A stretch of DNA of 64,000 nucleotides from Acidimicrobiales bacterium (GCA_015478655.1 JADMIJ010000003.1:1-64000), one strand, 5' to 3'; counted from the first letter of the stretch, positions 28,475 to 36,798 are shown. A program made the numbers and translations. The notes: generated from the letters alone by a model not told the origin.

Positions 28475-29379
28475 GGGATCGGCGCCGCCTGTTGACCCTC
28501 GCGCCGCTCGACGGCGCTGTCGCCGCCGACCTGCTCCCACACGGCACGTCGCTCGTCCTCGGAACCGACCTGCTCCACGTGGTCGAGCGCCACCTTGACC
28601 AGGGTTCGGGTGAAGTGGTGCCCGACCAGGGCATCCACTGCGGGGAGGAGCTCCGAGTACGCCTGGAGGAGTCGGTCGACACCGGGTCCGCCGGCCGTCT
28701 CCGATGCCGATCGGTCCTCGGGGCCGACCGGACGGCCGTCACGGAGCGGCCCCCGCACATGGGCCGAGAACATGGCCACGGCCTCCCGGGCCACCGCCTC
28801 GGTCGCCTCGTGGTGGCGGCGGGCCAGCTCCAGCAGGGCGGAGAGGGGAATGCCCCATTCGAGAAGCAGGAGCCCGGCCTTGGCCGCAGCCACGTCGTCC
28901 TCCGTGTACCGCTGGCGGCCCGCCACCCGGCGCGGGATGAGGAGCCCCTCGGCCTCCACCGCCTTGAGCAGGGCCAGCGGCACGCCGGTCTCGTGGGCCA
29001 GCTCAACCAGGGTGAAGGCCCGGCCGCCGTCGGAGACGGTCAGCCCGTCCTCGCCCGGCCCTGAGTCCGAGGGTTGCGGATCGTCCAGGCCGGGGGAGAG
29101 CCGGGCCGCGCCGACCCGCTGGGCTCCCGACAGCTCGCCCACCAGGGCCTCGTCGGCGGCATCGAGATCCCCGGTGACCAGGCGCACGATGGTGGCCAGG
29201 GTGAAGCCCCGCTGCTGGAGGGACCGGATCCGGGCCAGCCGCTCGAGGTGGCCCTCGTCGTACCAGGCCACTCGCCCCTGGCGGCGGGGCGGCTCGAGGA
29301 GGCCCTTGCTCTGGTAGTAGCGGATGGTGTCGACCGACACGCCGGCCCCGACCGACAGCTGCTCGACCCGCATCTCCAT
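28471..29379 (-). CDS. MerR-type regulator with two MerR-like DNA-binding domains
   Basis: A protein of 302 residues. Residues 4-70 form a classic MerR helix-turn-helix (V-E-Q-L-S-V-G-A-G-V-S-V-D-T-I-R-Y-Y, then G-L-L-E-P). Residues about 118-190 repeat the fold in degraded form (F-T-L-V-E-L-A-H-E-T-G-V-P, E-G-L-L-I-P-R-R, R-Y-T-E-D-D). A predicted helical C-terminus lacks Cys clusters for metal binding. It is first in the operon with ubiE and menF, so it may control menaquinone synthesis and itself. A TAGAGT box 6 nt before ATG and a 19-bp imperfect palindrome upstream support autoregulation. Confidence 0.85.
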   Translation of the reverse strand: MEMRVEQLSVGAGVSVDTIRYYQSKGLLEPPRRQGRVAWYDEGHLERLARIRSLQQRGFTLATIVRLVTGDLDAADEALVGELSGAQRVGAARLSPGLDDPQPSDSGPGEDGLTVSDGGRAFTLVELAHETGVPLALLKAVEAEGLLIPRRVAGRQRYTEDDVAAAKAGLLLLEWGIPLSALLELARRHHEATEAVAREAVAMFSAHVRGPLRDGRPVGPEDRSASETAGGPGVDRLLQAYSELLPAVDALVGHHFTRTLVKVALDHVEQVGSEDERRAVWEQVGGDSAVERREGQQAAPIP

Positions 29380-29385
29380 ACGCCC

Positions 29386-29391
29386 ACTCTA
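29386..29391 (-). promoter_or_regulatory. -10 box of merR (leaderless)
   Basis: On the minus strand TAGAGT is followed by 6 nt and then ATG 29379, so the transcript probably starts at the start codon. Confidence 0.55.
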
Positions 29392-29399
29392 GGAGTAAT

Positions 29400-29418
29400 C
29401 GCTCGTATCGTATGAGCG
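29400..29418. promoter_or_regulatory. candidate MerR operator (19-bp imperfect palindrome)
   Basis: The 19 bases have arms CGCTC and GAGCG with TA pairs placed symmetrically inside; 14 of 19 positions are symmetric. It lies just upstream of the merR -10 box, overlapping where the -35 should be, the usual location of MerR operators. Binding by this MerR protein is inference. Confidence 0.5.
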
Positions 29419-29510
29419 GGCGGGGAGGGTCCTAAGGGGCCGGCCGTCCGGACCTGCGCGGACGGGATGCCGGCCTGTCGGGACGGGCCCGGCGCCGGTC
29501 CGGCCCAGGA

Positions 29511-29966
29511 TCAGCGGAAGTAGCGGTAGACCACCTGGGCGACGCAGCTCGGCTTGGTGGAGCCCTCGGTCTCGAAGGTCAGGTCCAGCATGACCTGGAC
29601 ACCGCCGGCGACGTCCTCCGCACCCGCCACCGCGGCCCCCAAGCGGAGATTGCTGCCGACCGGCACCGGGGCCGGGAAGCGCACCTTGTTGCAGCCGTAG
29701 TTGACACCCATGGTGGTGCCCTGGACCACCAGCACCTCCCCCAGGTACACGGGGGCCAGCGAGAGGGTCAGGTACCCGTGGGCGATGGCTGATCCGAAGG
29801 GACCGTCCTTGGCCCGCTCGGGATCGACGTGGATCCACTGGTGGTCTCCGGTGGCGTCGGCGAACAGGTTGATCTGCTCCTGCTCGATGCGATGCCAGTC
29901 GCTGTAGCCCAGGTGCTGTCCGACCAGATCGTGGAATTTCTCGATGCCCTGCACAGTGGTAGCCAT
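29511..29966 (-). CDS. MaoC-like (R)-specific enoyl-CoA hydratase/dehydratase
   Basis: A hot-dog-fold protein of 151 residues. The hydratase-2 motif is F-A-D-A-T-G-D-H-Q-W-I-H-V-D-P-E-R-A (about 35-52), with the Asp and His that catalyse water addition, followed by G-P-F-G-S-A-I-A-H-G-Y-L-T-L. It most resembles stand-alone NodN/HtdZ-type enzymes of actinobacteria that hydrate medium-chain enoyl-CoAs. It is a single gene with a TACAGT box 7 nt before ATG. Confidence 0.9.
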   Translation of the reverse strand: MATTVQGIEKFHDLVGQHLGYSDWHRIEQEQINLFADATGDHQWIHVDPERAKDGPFGSAIAHGYLTLSLAPVYLGEVLVVQGTTMGVNYGCNKVRFPAPVPVGSNLRLGAAVAGAEDVAGGVQVMLDLTFETEGSTKPSCVAQVVYRYFR

Positions 29967-29973
29967 GTCCCAG

Positions 29974-29979
29974 ACTGTA
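29974..29979 (-). promoter_or_regulatory. -10 box of MaoC gene
   Basis: TACAGT on the minus strand is 7 nt before ATG 29966; no ribosome-binding site lies between, so the mRNA is probably leaderless. Confidence 0.5.
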
Positions 29980-30080
29980 CGGGAGCGGGACCCCGACCGA
30001 CCACCCGCATCTGCGGCCGGCAGTCGGGTGAGGCGTTCCTTGGTCCCAAGATCAGCCGTTCCTTAGGGGGATGCTGTCGG

Positions 30081-30086
30081 TACGCT
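30081..30086 (+). promoter_or_regulatory. -10 box of VIT1-type gene (leaderless)
   Basis: TACGCT is exactly 6 nt before GTG 30093, which fixes that GTG as the likely start. Confidence 0.55.
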
Positions 30087-30092
30087 GGCCCC

Positions 30093-30785
30093 GTGGACTC
30101 GGAGCACAGCCATCGGAACCTGCAGGGGGGCGGAGCCCGGGCCGCGGTCTTCGGCGTGAGCGACGGCCTGGTGTCCAACGTCGCCCTCATCCTGGGGATG
30201 GCCGGTGCCCACGTGTCGGCCGGAGCGGTCCGCCTGGCCGGGATCGCCGGTCTGATCGCCGGCGCGTTCTCCATGGCGGCGGGGGAGTACATCTCGATGC
30301 GGGCCCAGTCCGAATTGATGCTGCGCGAGCTGGACGTGGAGCGACAGGCCATCCGTCACGAGCCCGAGGACGAACGCAGGGAGCTGGCTGCCATCTACAA
30401 GAGCCGGGGACTCGATGCGGCCATGGCCGAGGAGCTCTCGGCCAAGATGATGCGCGATCCCGAACTTGCGCTCGAGACCCACGCCCGCGAGGAGCTGGGC
30501 ATCAATCCCGATGAGACCGGCAATCCGCTGCAGGCCGCTGGATCGTCGTTCGTCATGTTCGCCCTGGGGGCCTTCATCCCGTTGCTTCCCTGGCTCTTCA
30601 CCGTCGGAACCGCAGCGACGTGGTGGTCGGTGGTCCTCGGGGCCGTCGGCGCCTTCAGCGTCGGTGGGGCGTTGGCCCATTTCACCGGGCGTTCATGGTT
30701 GTGGTCGGCCAGCCGTCAGCTGCTGATCTCCGGCATCGCCGCCGGGGTCACGTATTCGGTCGGGCACCTGGTGGGTGCCGGGTAG
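30093..30785 (+). CDS. VIT1/CCC1 family metal (Fe2+/Mn2+) transporter
   Basis: A protein of 230 residues with five predicted helices. N-terminal R-A-A-V-F-G-V-S-D-G-L-V-S-N and the A-G-A-F-S-M-A-A-G-E-Y-I-S helix are hallmarks of VIT1/CCC1 transporters. A cytoplasmic Glu-rich region (about 75-140; E-L-M-L-R-E-L...E-D-E-R-R-E-L) corresponds to the metal-binding domain of plant VIT1. The family removes iron or manganese from the cytosol. GTG 30093 is chosen from the -10 spacing and fit to the family N-terminus; the frame is open further upstream inside the divergent MaoC gene. Confidence 0.9.
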   Translation: MDSEHSHRNLQGGGARAAVFGVSDGLVSNVALILGMAGAHVSAGAVRLAGIAGLIAGAFSMAAGEYISMRAQSELMLRELDVERQAIRHEPEDERRELAAIYKSRGLDAAMAEELSAKMMRDPELALETHAREELGINPDETGNPLQAAGSSFVMFALGAFIPLLPWLFTVGTAATWWSVVLGAVGAFSVGGALAHFTGRSWLWSASRQLLISGIAAGVTYSVGHLVGAG

Positions 30786-30802
30786 CGTCACCGGAGACGT
30801 CT

Positions 30803-31780
30803 TCAGGCGGGATCGACGGTGGTCACGTAGGCCCGGTCGACATGGTCCTCAGCGAACCCCATCGACCGATACATGGAGACGGCGGCCCGATTGTCGGCAT
30901 CCACGTAGAGCATCCCCACTCGCAGTCCGCGCCCGGCCAGCCAGTCCAATCCGGCCAGCGTCAGCGCCCGGCCCCATCCGCGGCCGTGGAATTCCGGGTC
31001 AACGCCGATGACGTAGATCTCTCCGAGGGGAGGATCGGTGGAGGCATGGATCTTGGTCCAGCACGAGCCGACCAGCCGCCCCCCCTCCTCGAGCAAGAGG
31101 AAGCCCTCGGGATCGAACCACGGTTCGCTCTCGTGTTCGAGCAGGGTGGCGAGATCCCAATGGCCCTGCTCCGGGTGCGAGGCAAAGGCCCGGTTGTTCG
31201 TCGCCAACCAGGCCTCCTCGTCGCCACCGGGACGGAATGGCCGTGTGGCGATGGGGATACCAGGCGCCGAGCCGGCGGCGGGGTCCGGCCGTGGGAGTGG
31301 GAGCGGGCACCGCATCTGGATCAGATTCCGCTCGAGGTGGAATCCGTGCGCCGACGCACGCGCGTCGTCAGCCGCCGCCGCCTGCGACTGCCACAGTCGC
31401 AGGTTGCCTCCTCCGAGCGCCTTCACCTGGTCGACGGAGGCACCCAACAGCGCGTCGGCGATAGCCGGGGCGCCATCGGCTCCCGGGTCGACGGTCAGCT
31501 CCACGGCGTAGTCCCGCACTGCCGGGTCGCCGCCGACATGTGCGTAACCGATGAGGTCGGCCACCTGCGGGAGCCGGGCCAGGACGCCGGCGACGAGTCG
31601 CGCCGGCGGTGGGGTGGTGCCGGGTCCCGACGTGTCAGGGCGACGAACCAGTTCCATCCGTTTGTGCTCGCTGATGGCGGCGTGCCCGGTGGCGCGGGCT
31701 GAGCGATGGAGGAGGGCGAGGATCTCGTCCACCACGGCGGGATCGGGTCCCGACACCACCGTGATGTCGAGGCCGTCCAT
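30803..31780 (-). CDS. mshD: mycothiol synthase
   Basis: Acetylates Cys-GlcN-Ins to give mycothiol, the actinobacterial thiol buffer. The product is 325 residues with two GNAT folds. The N-terminal half (1-155) is degenerate. The C-terminal half carries the acetyl-CoA site G-V-D-P-E-F-H-G-R-G-W-G-R and Y-V-D-A-D-N-R-A-A-V-S-M-Y. The sequence N-R-A-F-A-S-H-P-E-Q-G and G-F-L-L-L-E are MshD-specific. It diverges from nth across only 29 bp. Confidence 0.93.
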   Translation of the reverse strand: MDGLDITVVSGPDPAVVDEILALLHRSARATGHAAISEHKRMELVRRPDTSGPGTTPPPARLVAGVLARLPQVADLIGYAHVGGDPAVRDYAVELTVDPGADGAPAIADALLGASVDQVKALGGGNLRLWQSQAAAADDARASAHGFHLERNLIQMRCPLPLPRPDPAAGSAPGIPIATRPFRPGGDEEAWLATNNRAFASHPEQGHWDLATLLEHESEPWFDPEGFLLLEEGGRLVGSCWTKIHASTDPPLGEIYVIGVDPEFHGRGWGRALTLAGLDWLAGRGLRVGMLYVDADNRAAVSMYRSMGFAEDHVDRAYVTTVDPA

Positions 31781-31787
31781 CCGGTCG

Positions 31788-31803
31788 ACGCTACCGGTAG
31801 TCT
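31788..31803. promoter_or_regulatory. overlapping divergent -10 boxes of mshD and nth
   Basis: TAGTCT (31798-31803, plus) is 6 nt before GTG of nth, and TAGCGT (31788-31793, minus) is 7 nt before ATG of mshD. The inner halves form the perfect palindrome CTACCGGTAG (31791-31800). Each promoter's -35 must lie inside the other gene. Confidence 0.55.
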
Positions 31804-31809
31804 GCGGCC

Positions 31810-32457
31810 GTGGCCCGTCCCCGCACCCCGACCGGACGCGCCCGGGTCACCAATGAGCGCTTGACCCAGCTGTATCCCGGCTCGGCGCGCGAGCTCTGTG
31901 CACTGGACCATGCCGACGCCTTCCAGCTCCTGGTGGCCACCATCCTCTCGGCCCAGTGCACCGACGAGCGGGTCAACCTCACCACGCCGGCGTTGTTCGC
32001 CCGCTATCCCGATCCGCCCTCGCTGGCCGGTGCCGATCTCGGCGAACTGGAGACCCTGATCCGGCCCACGGGCTTCTTCCGATCCAAGGCCCGCAGCCTG
32101 GTCGGCATGGCGGGGGGGGTGGTGGCACGGTTCGGCGGAGAGGTCCCATCAGCCATGAAGGATCTGGTGACCCTGCCCGGAGTGGGCCGCAAGACGGCCA
32201 ATGTCGTGCGCAGCGTGGCCTTCGGCCTTCCGGGGCTCCCCGTGGACACCCACGTCGTGCGCCTGACCCATCGGCTGGGCCTCAGCGATGAGAAGGACCC
32301 GGTGAAGGTGGAAAAGGTGCTCAACGGGATGATCCCGGCCTCGGAGCGGGGAGGATTCAGCCTCCGGCTCATCCTGCACGGTCGGGCGACCTGTCAGGCC
32401 CGGACCCCTCGATGTGGCGAGTGTGTCCTGTCCGATTTCTGCCCGTCGGCCAGGTGA
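31810..32457 (+). CDS. nth: endonuclease III (DNA glycosylase/AP lyase)
   Basis: Removes oxidised pyrimidines from DNA. The product is 215 residues: helix-hairpin-helix L-P-G-V-G-R-K-T-A with catalytic Lys128, catalytic Asp146 in V-D-T-H-V, and a [4Fe-4S] loop with Cys195, Cys202, Cys205 and Cys211 (C-x6-C-x2-C-x5-C). The early S-A-Q-C-T-D motif is also present. It is probably transcribed as a leaderless mRNA from a promoter shared back to back with mshD. Confidence 0.96.
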   Translation: MARPRTPTGRARVTNERLTQLYPGSARELCALDHADAFQLLVATILSAQCTDERVNLTTPALFARYPDPPSLAGADLGELETLIRPTGFFRSKARSLVGMAGGVVARFGGEVPSAMKDLVTLPGVGRKTANVVRSVAFGLPGLPVDTHVVRLTHRLGLSDEKDPVKVEKVLNGMIPASERGGFSLRLILHGRATCQARTPRCGECVLSDFCPSAR

Positions 32458-32806
32458 CCGCATCCCCGCGGGTCAGCCCGTGGCGACGGTATCGGCGGGT
32501 GTGAACGACGTGTGAAGGGTGGGGCTGTGAAAGGAATGCTGCTACCTGGGCATTTGGATTCGAAGCGTCGCACGTGGCCGGCAACAGCGGATAAATTCGC
32601 TTCTGCTGACTGGTAATCAGCCCAAAAACGTGATGGTCTAGAGGTCTCGGAACCGGTTCCCGCCAACTGGTTCCGCTGAGCGGTGCTCGGGATCCGCCGC
32701 CCGACCCGCTCGCGCGAAGGCACCCTTCGGGGTGCCTTCGCCGCGTGTGGGCCCCGGTTGACAGGGAGCTCGCTGGACGGCCGGACACAGCCCGGCACGG
32801 GACGGG
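32458..32806. other. 349-bp gene-free region with stable hairpins, lower GC
   Basis: No convincing reading frame is present. The middle (about 32520-32640) is visibly richer in A/T than the rest of the window. It holds a perfect 12-bp stem at 32714-32741 with a TTCG tetraloop, and a 10-bp stem (one G-U pair) at about 32651-32676 made of GGAACCGGTT and AACTGGTTCC. A tRNA-like anticodon arm occurs at about 32607-32623 but no tRNA can be completed. The structured stretch could be an unknown RNA gene or the remnant of one; nothing shows transcription. Confidence 0.4.
32714..32741. terminator. 12-bp perfect hairpin with TTCG loop
   Basis: GCGAAGGCACCC pairs perfectly with GGGTGCCTTCGC around a TTCG loop, one of the most stable RNA hairpins. 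It lies between nth and a convergent small gene, so it could terminate both directions although no T-tract follows on either side. Confidence 0.55.
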
Positions 32807-33004
32807 TCAACGGCGGCGGAGGGTGGTCGAGAGGCGGGCCAGTCGCCGGTTGGCGCTGTTGAGGGCGCGCTCGATGGCGAAGAGCTCCCGTGCCGTCTCC
32901 TCGTCCTTGGCCGCGTCGGCGGCGTCGGCGTGGACGGTGAGCCGGCGTGTCAACTCGTCGAGGGCGGTGGCGAGCGAGGACAGTTCTGCAGAGCTGGCGG
33001 ACAT
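32807..33004 (-). CDS. small helical protein, function unknown
   Basis: 65 residues from ATG 33004, entirely helical by composition: S-L-A-T-A-L-D-E-L-T-R-R-L, then D-E-E-T-A-R-E-L-F-A-I-E-R-A-L-N-S-A-N-R-R-L-A-R-L. The amphipathic heptads suggest a coiled coil and the N-terminal part could dimerise. It diverges from hisD, 99 bp away. Similar tiny proteins occur in actinobacteria without known function. The codon pattern (G/C at third positions) supports a real gene. Confidence 0.65.
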   Translation of the reverse strand: MSASSAELSSLATALDELTRRLTVHADAADAAKDEETARELFAIERALNSANRRLARLSTTLRRR

Positions 33005-33088
33005 CGCCCGATCATGGCACTCCTGTTCACCCGGCACGAAAGGCCACTGGCGGCTCCGCATGGGGGCCGGCCGGCGTTGGGGGTCCGG

Positions 33089-33094
33089 TAGCAT
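33089..33094 (+). promoter_or_regulatory. -10 box of his operon
   Basis: TAGCAT with 9 nt to ATG of hisD. The surrounding GGTAGCATCGA and GGCTATG are repeated almost exactly before trpC at 49417-49436. Confidence 0.55.
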
Positions 33095-33103
33095 CGATGG
33101 GCT

Positions 33104-34405
33104 ATGACGCTCCGTCGGCTCGACTTCCGCGGCTTCACGGGTGACCGCAAGGCGCTGCGGGAGGCACTGCCGCGTCCGGCCGACGAGCAGGACCGGTCTT
33201 CGGCACCGGTGGCGGCCATCATCGGCGAGGTGCGCCGCGACGGCGATGCCGCCCTGCGCCGCCTGACGGAGCAGTTCGACGGCGTGCAGCTCGACGATTT
33301 GCGGGTTCCCGACGAGGAGATCCAAGCCGCCCTGCGACGGGTGCCCTCCGAGCTCCAGGACGCGCTCGACGTCGCCCACGATCGAATCCTGGCCTACCAC
33401 GCCCACGAGTCGGGCGAGGCGCCGATCGGCGACTTCGAATCGGGTGGTATCGGTGTGCGCCATCTGGTTCGACCGGTCGACCGCGCCGGTTGCTATGCGC
33501 CGGGTGGTCGGGCCCGCTACCCGTCGACGGTGCTCATGTGCGCCGTTCCCGCCCAGGTCGCCGGGGTCGAGTCGATCGTCCTCTGCGTCCCGCCCGGGCC
33601 CGATGGGCGCATCGATGACGCCACCCTGGCCGCGGCCGCGGTGGCGGGGATCCACGAGGTCTATCGGGTGGGCGGGGCCCAGGCCATCGCCGCCATGGCC
33701 TACGGAACCGCATCAATCGACCCCGTCGATGTGATCGTCGGCCCCGGTAACCGCTACGTGGCCGAAGCCAAGCGCCAGGTGTCGGGGGTGGTCGGTGTGG
33801 CGTCGGCCTTTGCCGGGCCATCCGAGGTGGTGGTGATCGCCGGCCCCGGCACCCCCGCCGAACTGGCGGCCATCGACCTGGTCGTCCAGGCCGAGCACGG
33901 TCCCGACGGACTGGCATGGCTGCTGACCTGGTCGGAGGCAGTGGCCGATGCAGTCACCGCCCACGTCGACCGCATCGTGGCCGCTTCCCCGCGCCGTGGC
34001 GACCTCGAGGCCACGCTCGACGCCGGCGGCTATGTGGTGATGGTGGACGGCGAGCAGCAGGCGTGCGCCGTGGCCAACATCGTTGCTCCCGAGCACCTCG
34101 AGTTGCTGACCGAGGATGCCGAGTCGTTGGTGTCCCGCATCACCTCGGCCGGCGCCATCTTCGTCGGGGCGAACTCCCCGGCCAGCGTGGGCGACTACCT
34201 GGCCGGTCCCAACCACGTCCTCCCGACCAACCGGACCGCTCGCTTCGCCAGCGCCCTGAGGGTTGACGACTTCCGACGTCACATCCACGCCATCACGGTC
34301 AGCGAGAAGGCCCTCGAGGTCCTCGGTCCGCATGTGGTGACCCTGGCCGAGACCGAGGGCCTGCCCGCCCACGCCGAGTCGGTGCGCCTGCGATGGCCTC
34401 GGTAG
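33104..34405 (+). CDS. hisD: histidinol dehydrogenase
   Basis: Oxidises L-histidinol to histidine in two NAD-dependent steps. The product is 433 residues with the family motifs V-R-P-V-D-R-A-G-C-Y-A-P-G-G, V-G-G-A-Q-A-I-A-A-M-A-Y-G-T, V-G-P-G-N-R-Y-V, G-P-S-E-V-V-V-I-A and E-H-L-E-L-L-T, which contain the zinc ligands and catalytic His/Glu. It is first in the his operon; hisC begins 13 nt before its stop. hisG and hisE are not in the window. Confidence 0.97.
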   Translation: MTLRRLDFRGFTGDRKALREALPRPADEQDRSSAPVAAIIGEVRRDGDAALRRLTEQFDGVQLDDLRVPDEEIQAALRRVPSELQDALDVAHDRILAYHAHESGEAPIGDFESGGIGVRHLVRPVDRAGCYAPGGRARYPSTVLMCAVPAQVAGVESIVLCVPPGPDGRIDDATLAAAAVAGIHEVYRVGGAQAIAAMAYGTASIDPVDVIVGPGNRYVAEAKRQVSGVVGVASAFAGPSEVVVIAGPGTPAELAAIDLVVQAEHGPDGLAWLLTWSEAVADAVTAHVDRIVAASPRRGDLEATLDAGGYVVMVDGEQQACAVANIVAPEHLELLTEDAESLVSRITSAGAIFVGANSPASVGDYLAGPNHVLPTNRTARFASALRVDDFRRHIHAITVSEKALEVLGPHVVTLAETEGLPAHAESVRLRWPR

Positions 34406-35499
34406 AGCCCGATCCGCGCGCCCGCGGGGCGCTCCCGGCGGTGCGGGCCGACTTGGCCGCCCTGACCGGCTATCACTCGCCCCAGGTCGACGTCGAAGTC
34501 CGGCTCAACACCAATGAGGCTCCCCTCCCGCCACCGCCCGGGTGGCTGGAGGCGTACCGCTCCGGCTTGAGCGCCATCGATTTCAACCGGTACCCGGACC
34601 GCGACGCCACCTTGCTGCGTCAGGCCCTGGCCGACAGCCATGGGGTCCGTCCCGATCGGGTCTTCTGTGCCAACGGCTCCAACGAGATCCTCCAGTGCCT
34701 GTTGCTGGCCTTCGGCGGACCGGGGCGAACGGCGGCCCTCTTCGAGCCGACCTACACCCTCCACCGCCACATCGCCCGCATCACCGGCACCGCGGTGGCG
34801 GCCGGCATCCGCACGGACCAGTTCCTCCTCGACCTGGGCGAGGTGCAACGGGTGCTCGAGGCCCACGACCCGGTCATCACCTTCCTGTGCTCGCCGAACA
34901 ACCCGACCGGACGGGCCGATCCCATCGACCAGATCGAAGCCGTGCTGACCATGGCCCCCGGTCTGGTCGTGGTGGACGAGGCCTACGGGCAGTTCGCCCC
35001 GTCGTCGGCCCTGGACCTGCTGCGTCGGGGTGGCCCCGGCGCCGAGCGCCTGGTGATCGTACGCACCTTCTCGAAGACCTGGTCGATGGCCGGGGTGCGG
35101 CTCGGGTATGTGATCGCGGCGCCGGAGGTCATCCAGGCCTGCCAGTTGGTGGTGCTGCCGTATCACCTCGACGCGGCCAAGCAGCTGGCCGGTCGGCTGG
35201 CCCTCGGCTTCGTGACGGAGATGGAGGCCAGGGTGGCCATGCTCAAAGAGGAGCGGGGGAGGATCGCCGCCGCCTTGGCGGGCCTTCCCGTCGAGACCTG
35301 GCCCTCTGACGCCAACTTCATCCTCTTCCGGCCCACGGCGGCGAAGGCCCGAGAGGTGTGGGCCAGGCTCCTCGATGCATCGGTGCTCGTGCGAGACTGT
35401 TCCGAGTGGCCCGGGCTCGACGGGTGCCTCCGGGTCACCGTCGGGCTGCCCGACGAGAACGACCGGTTCCTGGCCGCCCTGACAGAGAGTCTGCGATGA
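34393..35499 (+). CDS. hisC: histidinol-phosphate aminotransferase
   Basis: PLP enzyme that makes histidinol phosphate. The product is 368 residues of fold type I: L-N-T-N-E-A-P near residue 38, N-G-S-N-E-I-L, S-P-N-N-P-T-G, D-E-A-Y-G and the PLP lysine in F-S-K-T-W (K228), followed by R-L-G-Y. It overlaps hisD and, by ATGA, hisB. Confidence 0.95.
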   Translation: MASVEPDPRARGALPAVRADLAALTGYHSPQVDVEVRLNTNEAPLPPPPGWLEAYRSGLSAIDFNRYPDRDATLLRQALADSHGVRPDRVFCANGSNEILQCLLLAFGGPGRTAALFEPTYTLHRHIARITGTAVAAGIRTDQFLLDLGEVQRVLEAHDPVITFLCSPNNPTGRADPIDQIEAVLTMAPGLVVVDEAYGQFAPSSALDLLRRGGPGAERLVIVRTFSKTWSMAGVRLGYVIAAPEVIQACQLVVLPYHLDAAKQLAGRLALGFVTEMEARVAMLKEERGRIAAALAGLPVETWPSDANFILFRPTAAKAREVWARLLDASVLVRDCSEWPGLDGCLRVTVGLPDENDRFLAALTESLR

Positions 35500-36119
35500 C
35501 CGCCTCGACATCCACGCCCGCCGCGACCCACCGCACCGGGACGGCCCGGAGGGCGACCAAGGAGACGTCCATCGACGTCGACCTCGACATCGACGGGTCG
35601 GGGTCCACCGAGGTCTCGACCGGCCTGCCGTTCTTCGACCACATGGTCAGCCAGTTGGGCCGCCACGCCGGCTTCGATCTCAAGGTGGTGGCGAGCGGCG
35701 ACCTCGATGTCGATGCCCACCACACGGTGGAGGACGTGGGGATCACCTTGGGCCAGGTGCTGTCCGAGGCTCTGGGGGACAAGGCCGGCATCCGCCGCTT
35801 CGGCTCGGTGGCGGTGCCCCTCGACGAGGCACTGGTCGAAGTCGCCCTCGACCTGTCGGGACGCCCGTACCTGGCCTACGACATCGACTTCCCTCCGGAG
35901 ACCAACTCGTTGGGGTCGCCGCCGTTCGACCCCCAACTGGCCGAGGAGTTCTGGCGGGCACTGGCCACCTCGGCGGCCCTCACCCTGCACGTGCACCTGC
36001 GGAGCGGGAAGAACACCCACCACATCATCGAGGCGTCGTTCAAGGGGGTGGCACGCGCCATGCGCGATGCCGTCCGGCTCGAGGGCGGCGGCGTACCCTC
36101 CACCAAGGGGACCCTGTGA
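35496..36119 (+). CDS. hisB: imidazoleglycerol-phosphate dehydratase
   Basis: Monofunctional HisB of 207 residues, without the phosphatase domain of enterobacteria. Both metal-binding repeats are clear: F-F-D-H-M with D-A-H-H-T-V-E-D, and later N-T-H-H-I-I-E-A. The ATG overlaps the hisC stop; the frame is open upstream within hisC but a longer product is unlikely. A non-coding stretch of about 60 nt separates it from hisH. Confidence 0.96.
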   Translation: MTASTSTPAATHRTGTARRATKETSIDVDLDIDGSGSTEVSTGLPFFDHMVSQLGRHAGFDLKVVASGDLDVDAHHTVEDVGITLGQVLSEALGDKAGIRRFGSVAVPLDEALVEVALDLSGRPYLAYDIDFPPETNSLGSPPFDPQLAEEFWRALATSAALTLHVHLRSGKNTHHIIEASFKGVARAMRDAVRLEGGGVPSTKGTL

Positions 36120-36180
36120 TGAGGCCGTCACCCGGTTGCCCACGCCGGCCGCCGAGCCGGTGGGCGCCTGCCGGCCCGCA

Positions 36181-36798
36181 GTGATCGCGGTCCTCGACTA
36201 CGGCATCGGGAACCTGCGATCGGCAGAGAAGGCGCTCCAGCATCTCGGAGCCGACGCCGCGCTGGTGGCCGATCCCGATCGGGCCGCGGTGGCCGACGGG
36301 GTGGTGCTCCCCGGGGTGGGGGCGTTCGGCCCCTGCGCCCAGGCCCTGCGATCGAGCGGGCTGGACAAGGCCGCCACCTCGGCCATCGAGCGGGGAGTGC
36401 CGTTCCTCGGCATCTGCATCGGTTTTCAACTGCTGTACGAAGGGTCCGACGAGGACCCGTCGGTGCCAGGCCTCGGGGCCCTGGCCGGGGTGGTCAGGCG
36501 CCTGCCGCCCGGGGTCAAGCACCCCCAGATGCAGTGGAACATCGTCGAACCGGAGCCGGGCGCCCGTCCCGGCCTGCTGGCCGGTGTGCCGGAGCCGGCC
36601 TGGGTGTACTTCGTCCATTCCTACGCCCCGGAGCGGACGGCCGACACCTCGTCCACCTGTGACTACGGCGGACCGGTCACCGCCTCGGCGGAACGGGGGG
36701 CGGTATGGGGCACCCAGTTCCACCCCGAGAAATCAGGGGCGGTCGGGCTGGACATCCTGGCCAACTTCGTGCGCCATGTGAGCGGCGCAGCCGCGTGA
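36181..36798 (+). CDS. hisH: imidazole glycerol phosphate synthase, glutaminase subunit
   Basis: Supplies ammonia to HisF. The product is 205 residues from GTG 36181, which places [11 protein letters not shown] at the N-terminus as in the family; GTG 36160 is an alternative. The glutaminase triad is Cys79 in L-G-I-C-I-G (a variant of the common G-I-C-L-G) and His/Glu in F-H-P-E-K-S. The stop overlaps the hisA ATG. Confidence 0.95.
   Translation: MIAVLDYGIGNLRSAEKALQHLGADAALVADPDRAAVADGVVLPGVGAFGPCAQALRSSGLDKAATSAIERGVPFLGICIGFQLLYEGSDEDPSVPGLGALAGVVRRLPPGVKHPQMQWNIVEPEPGARPGLLAGVPEPAWVYFVHSYAPERTADTSSTCDYGGPVTASAERGAVWGTQFHPEKSGAVGLDILANFVRHVSGAAA

Noticed and set aside
32607-32623. tRNA-Thr-like anticodon arm with loop CTGGTAA
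   Set aside because: Five-base stem and plausible anticodon GGT, but no matching D arm, T arm or acceptor stem on either side; could be chance or a decayed tRNA.
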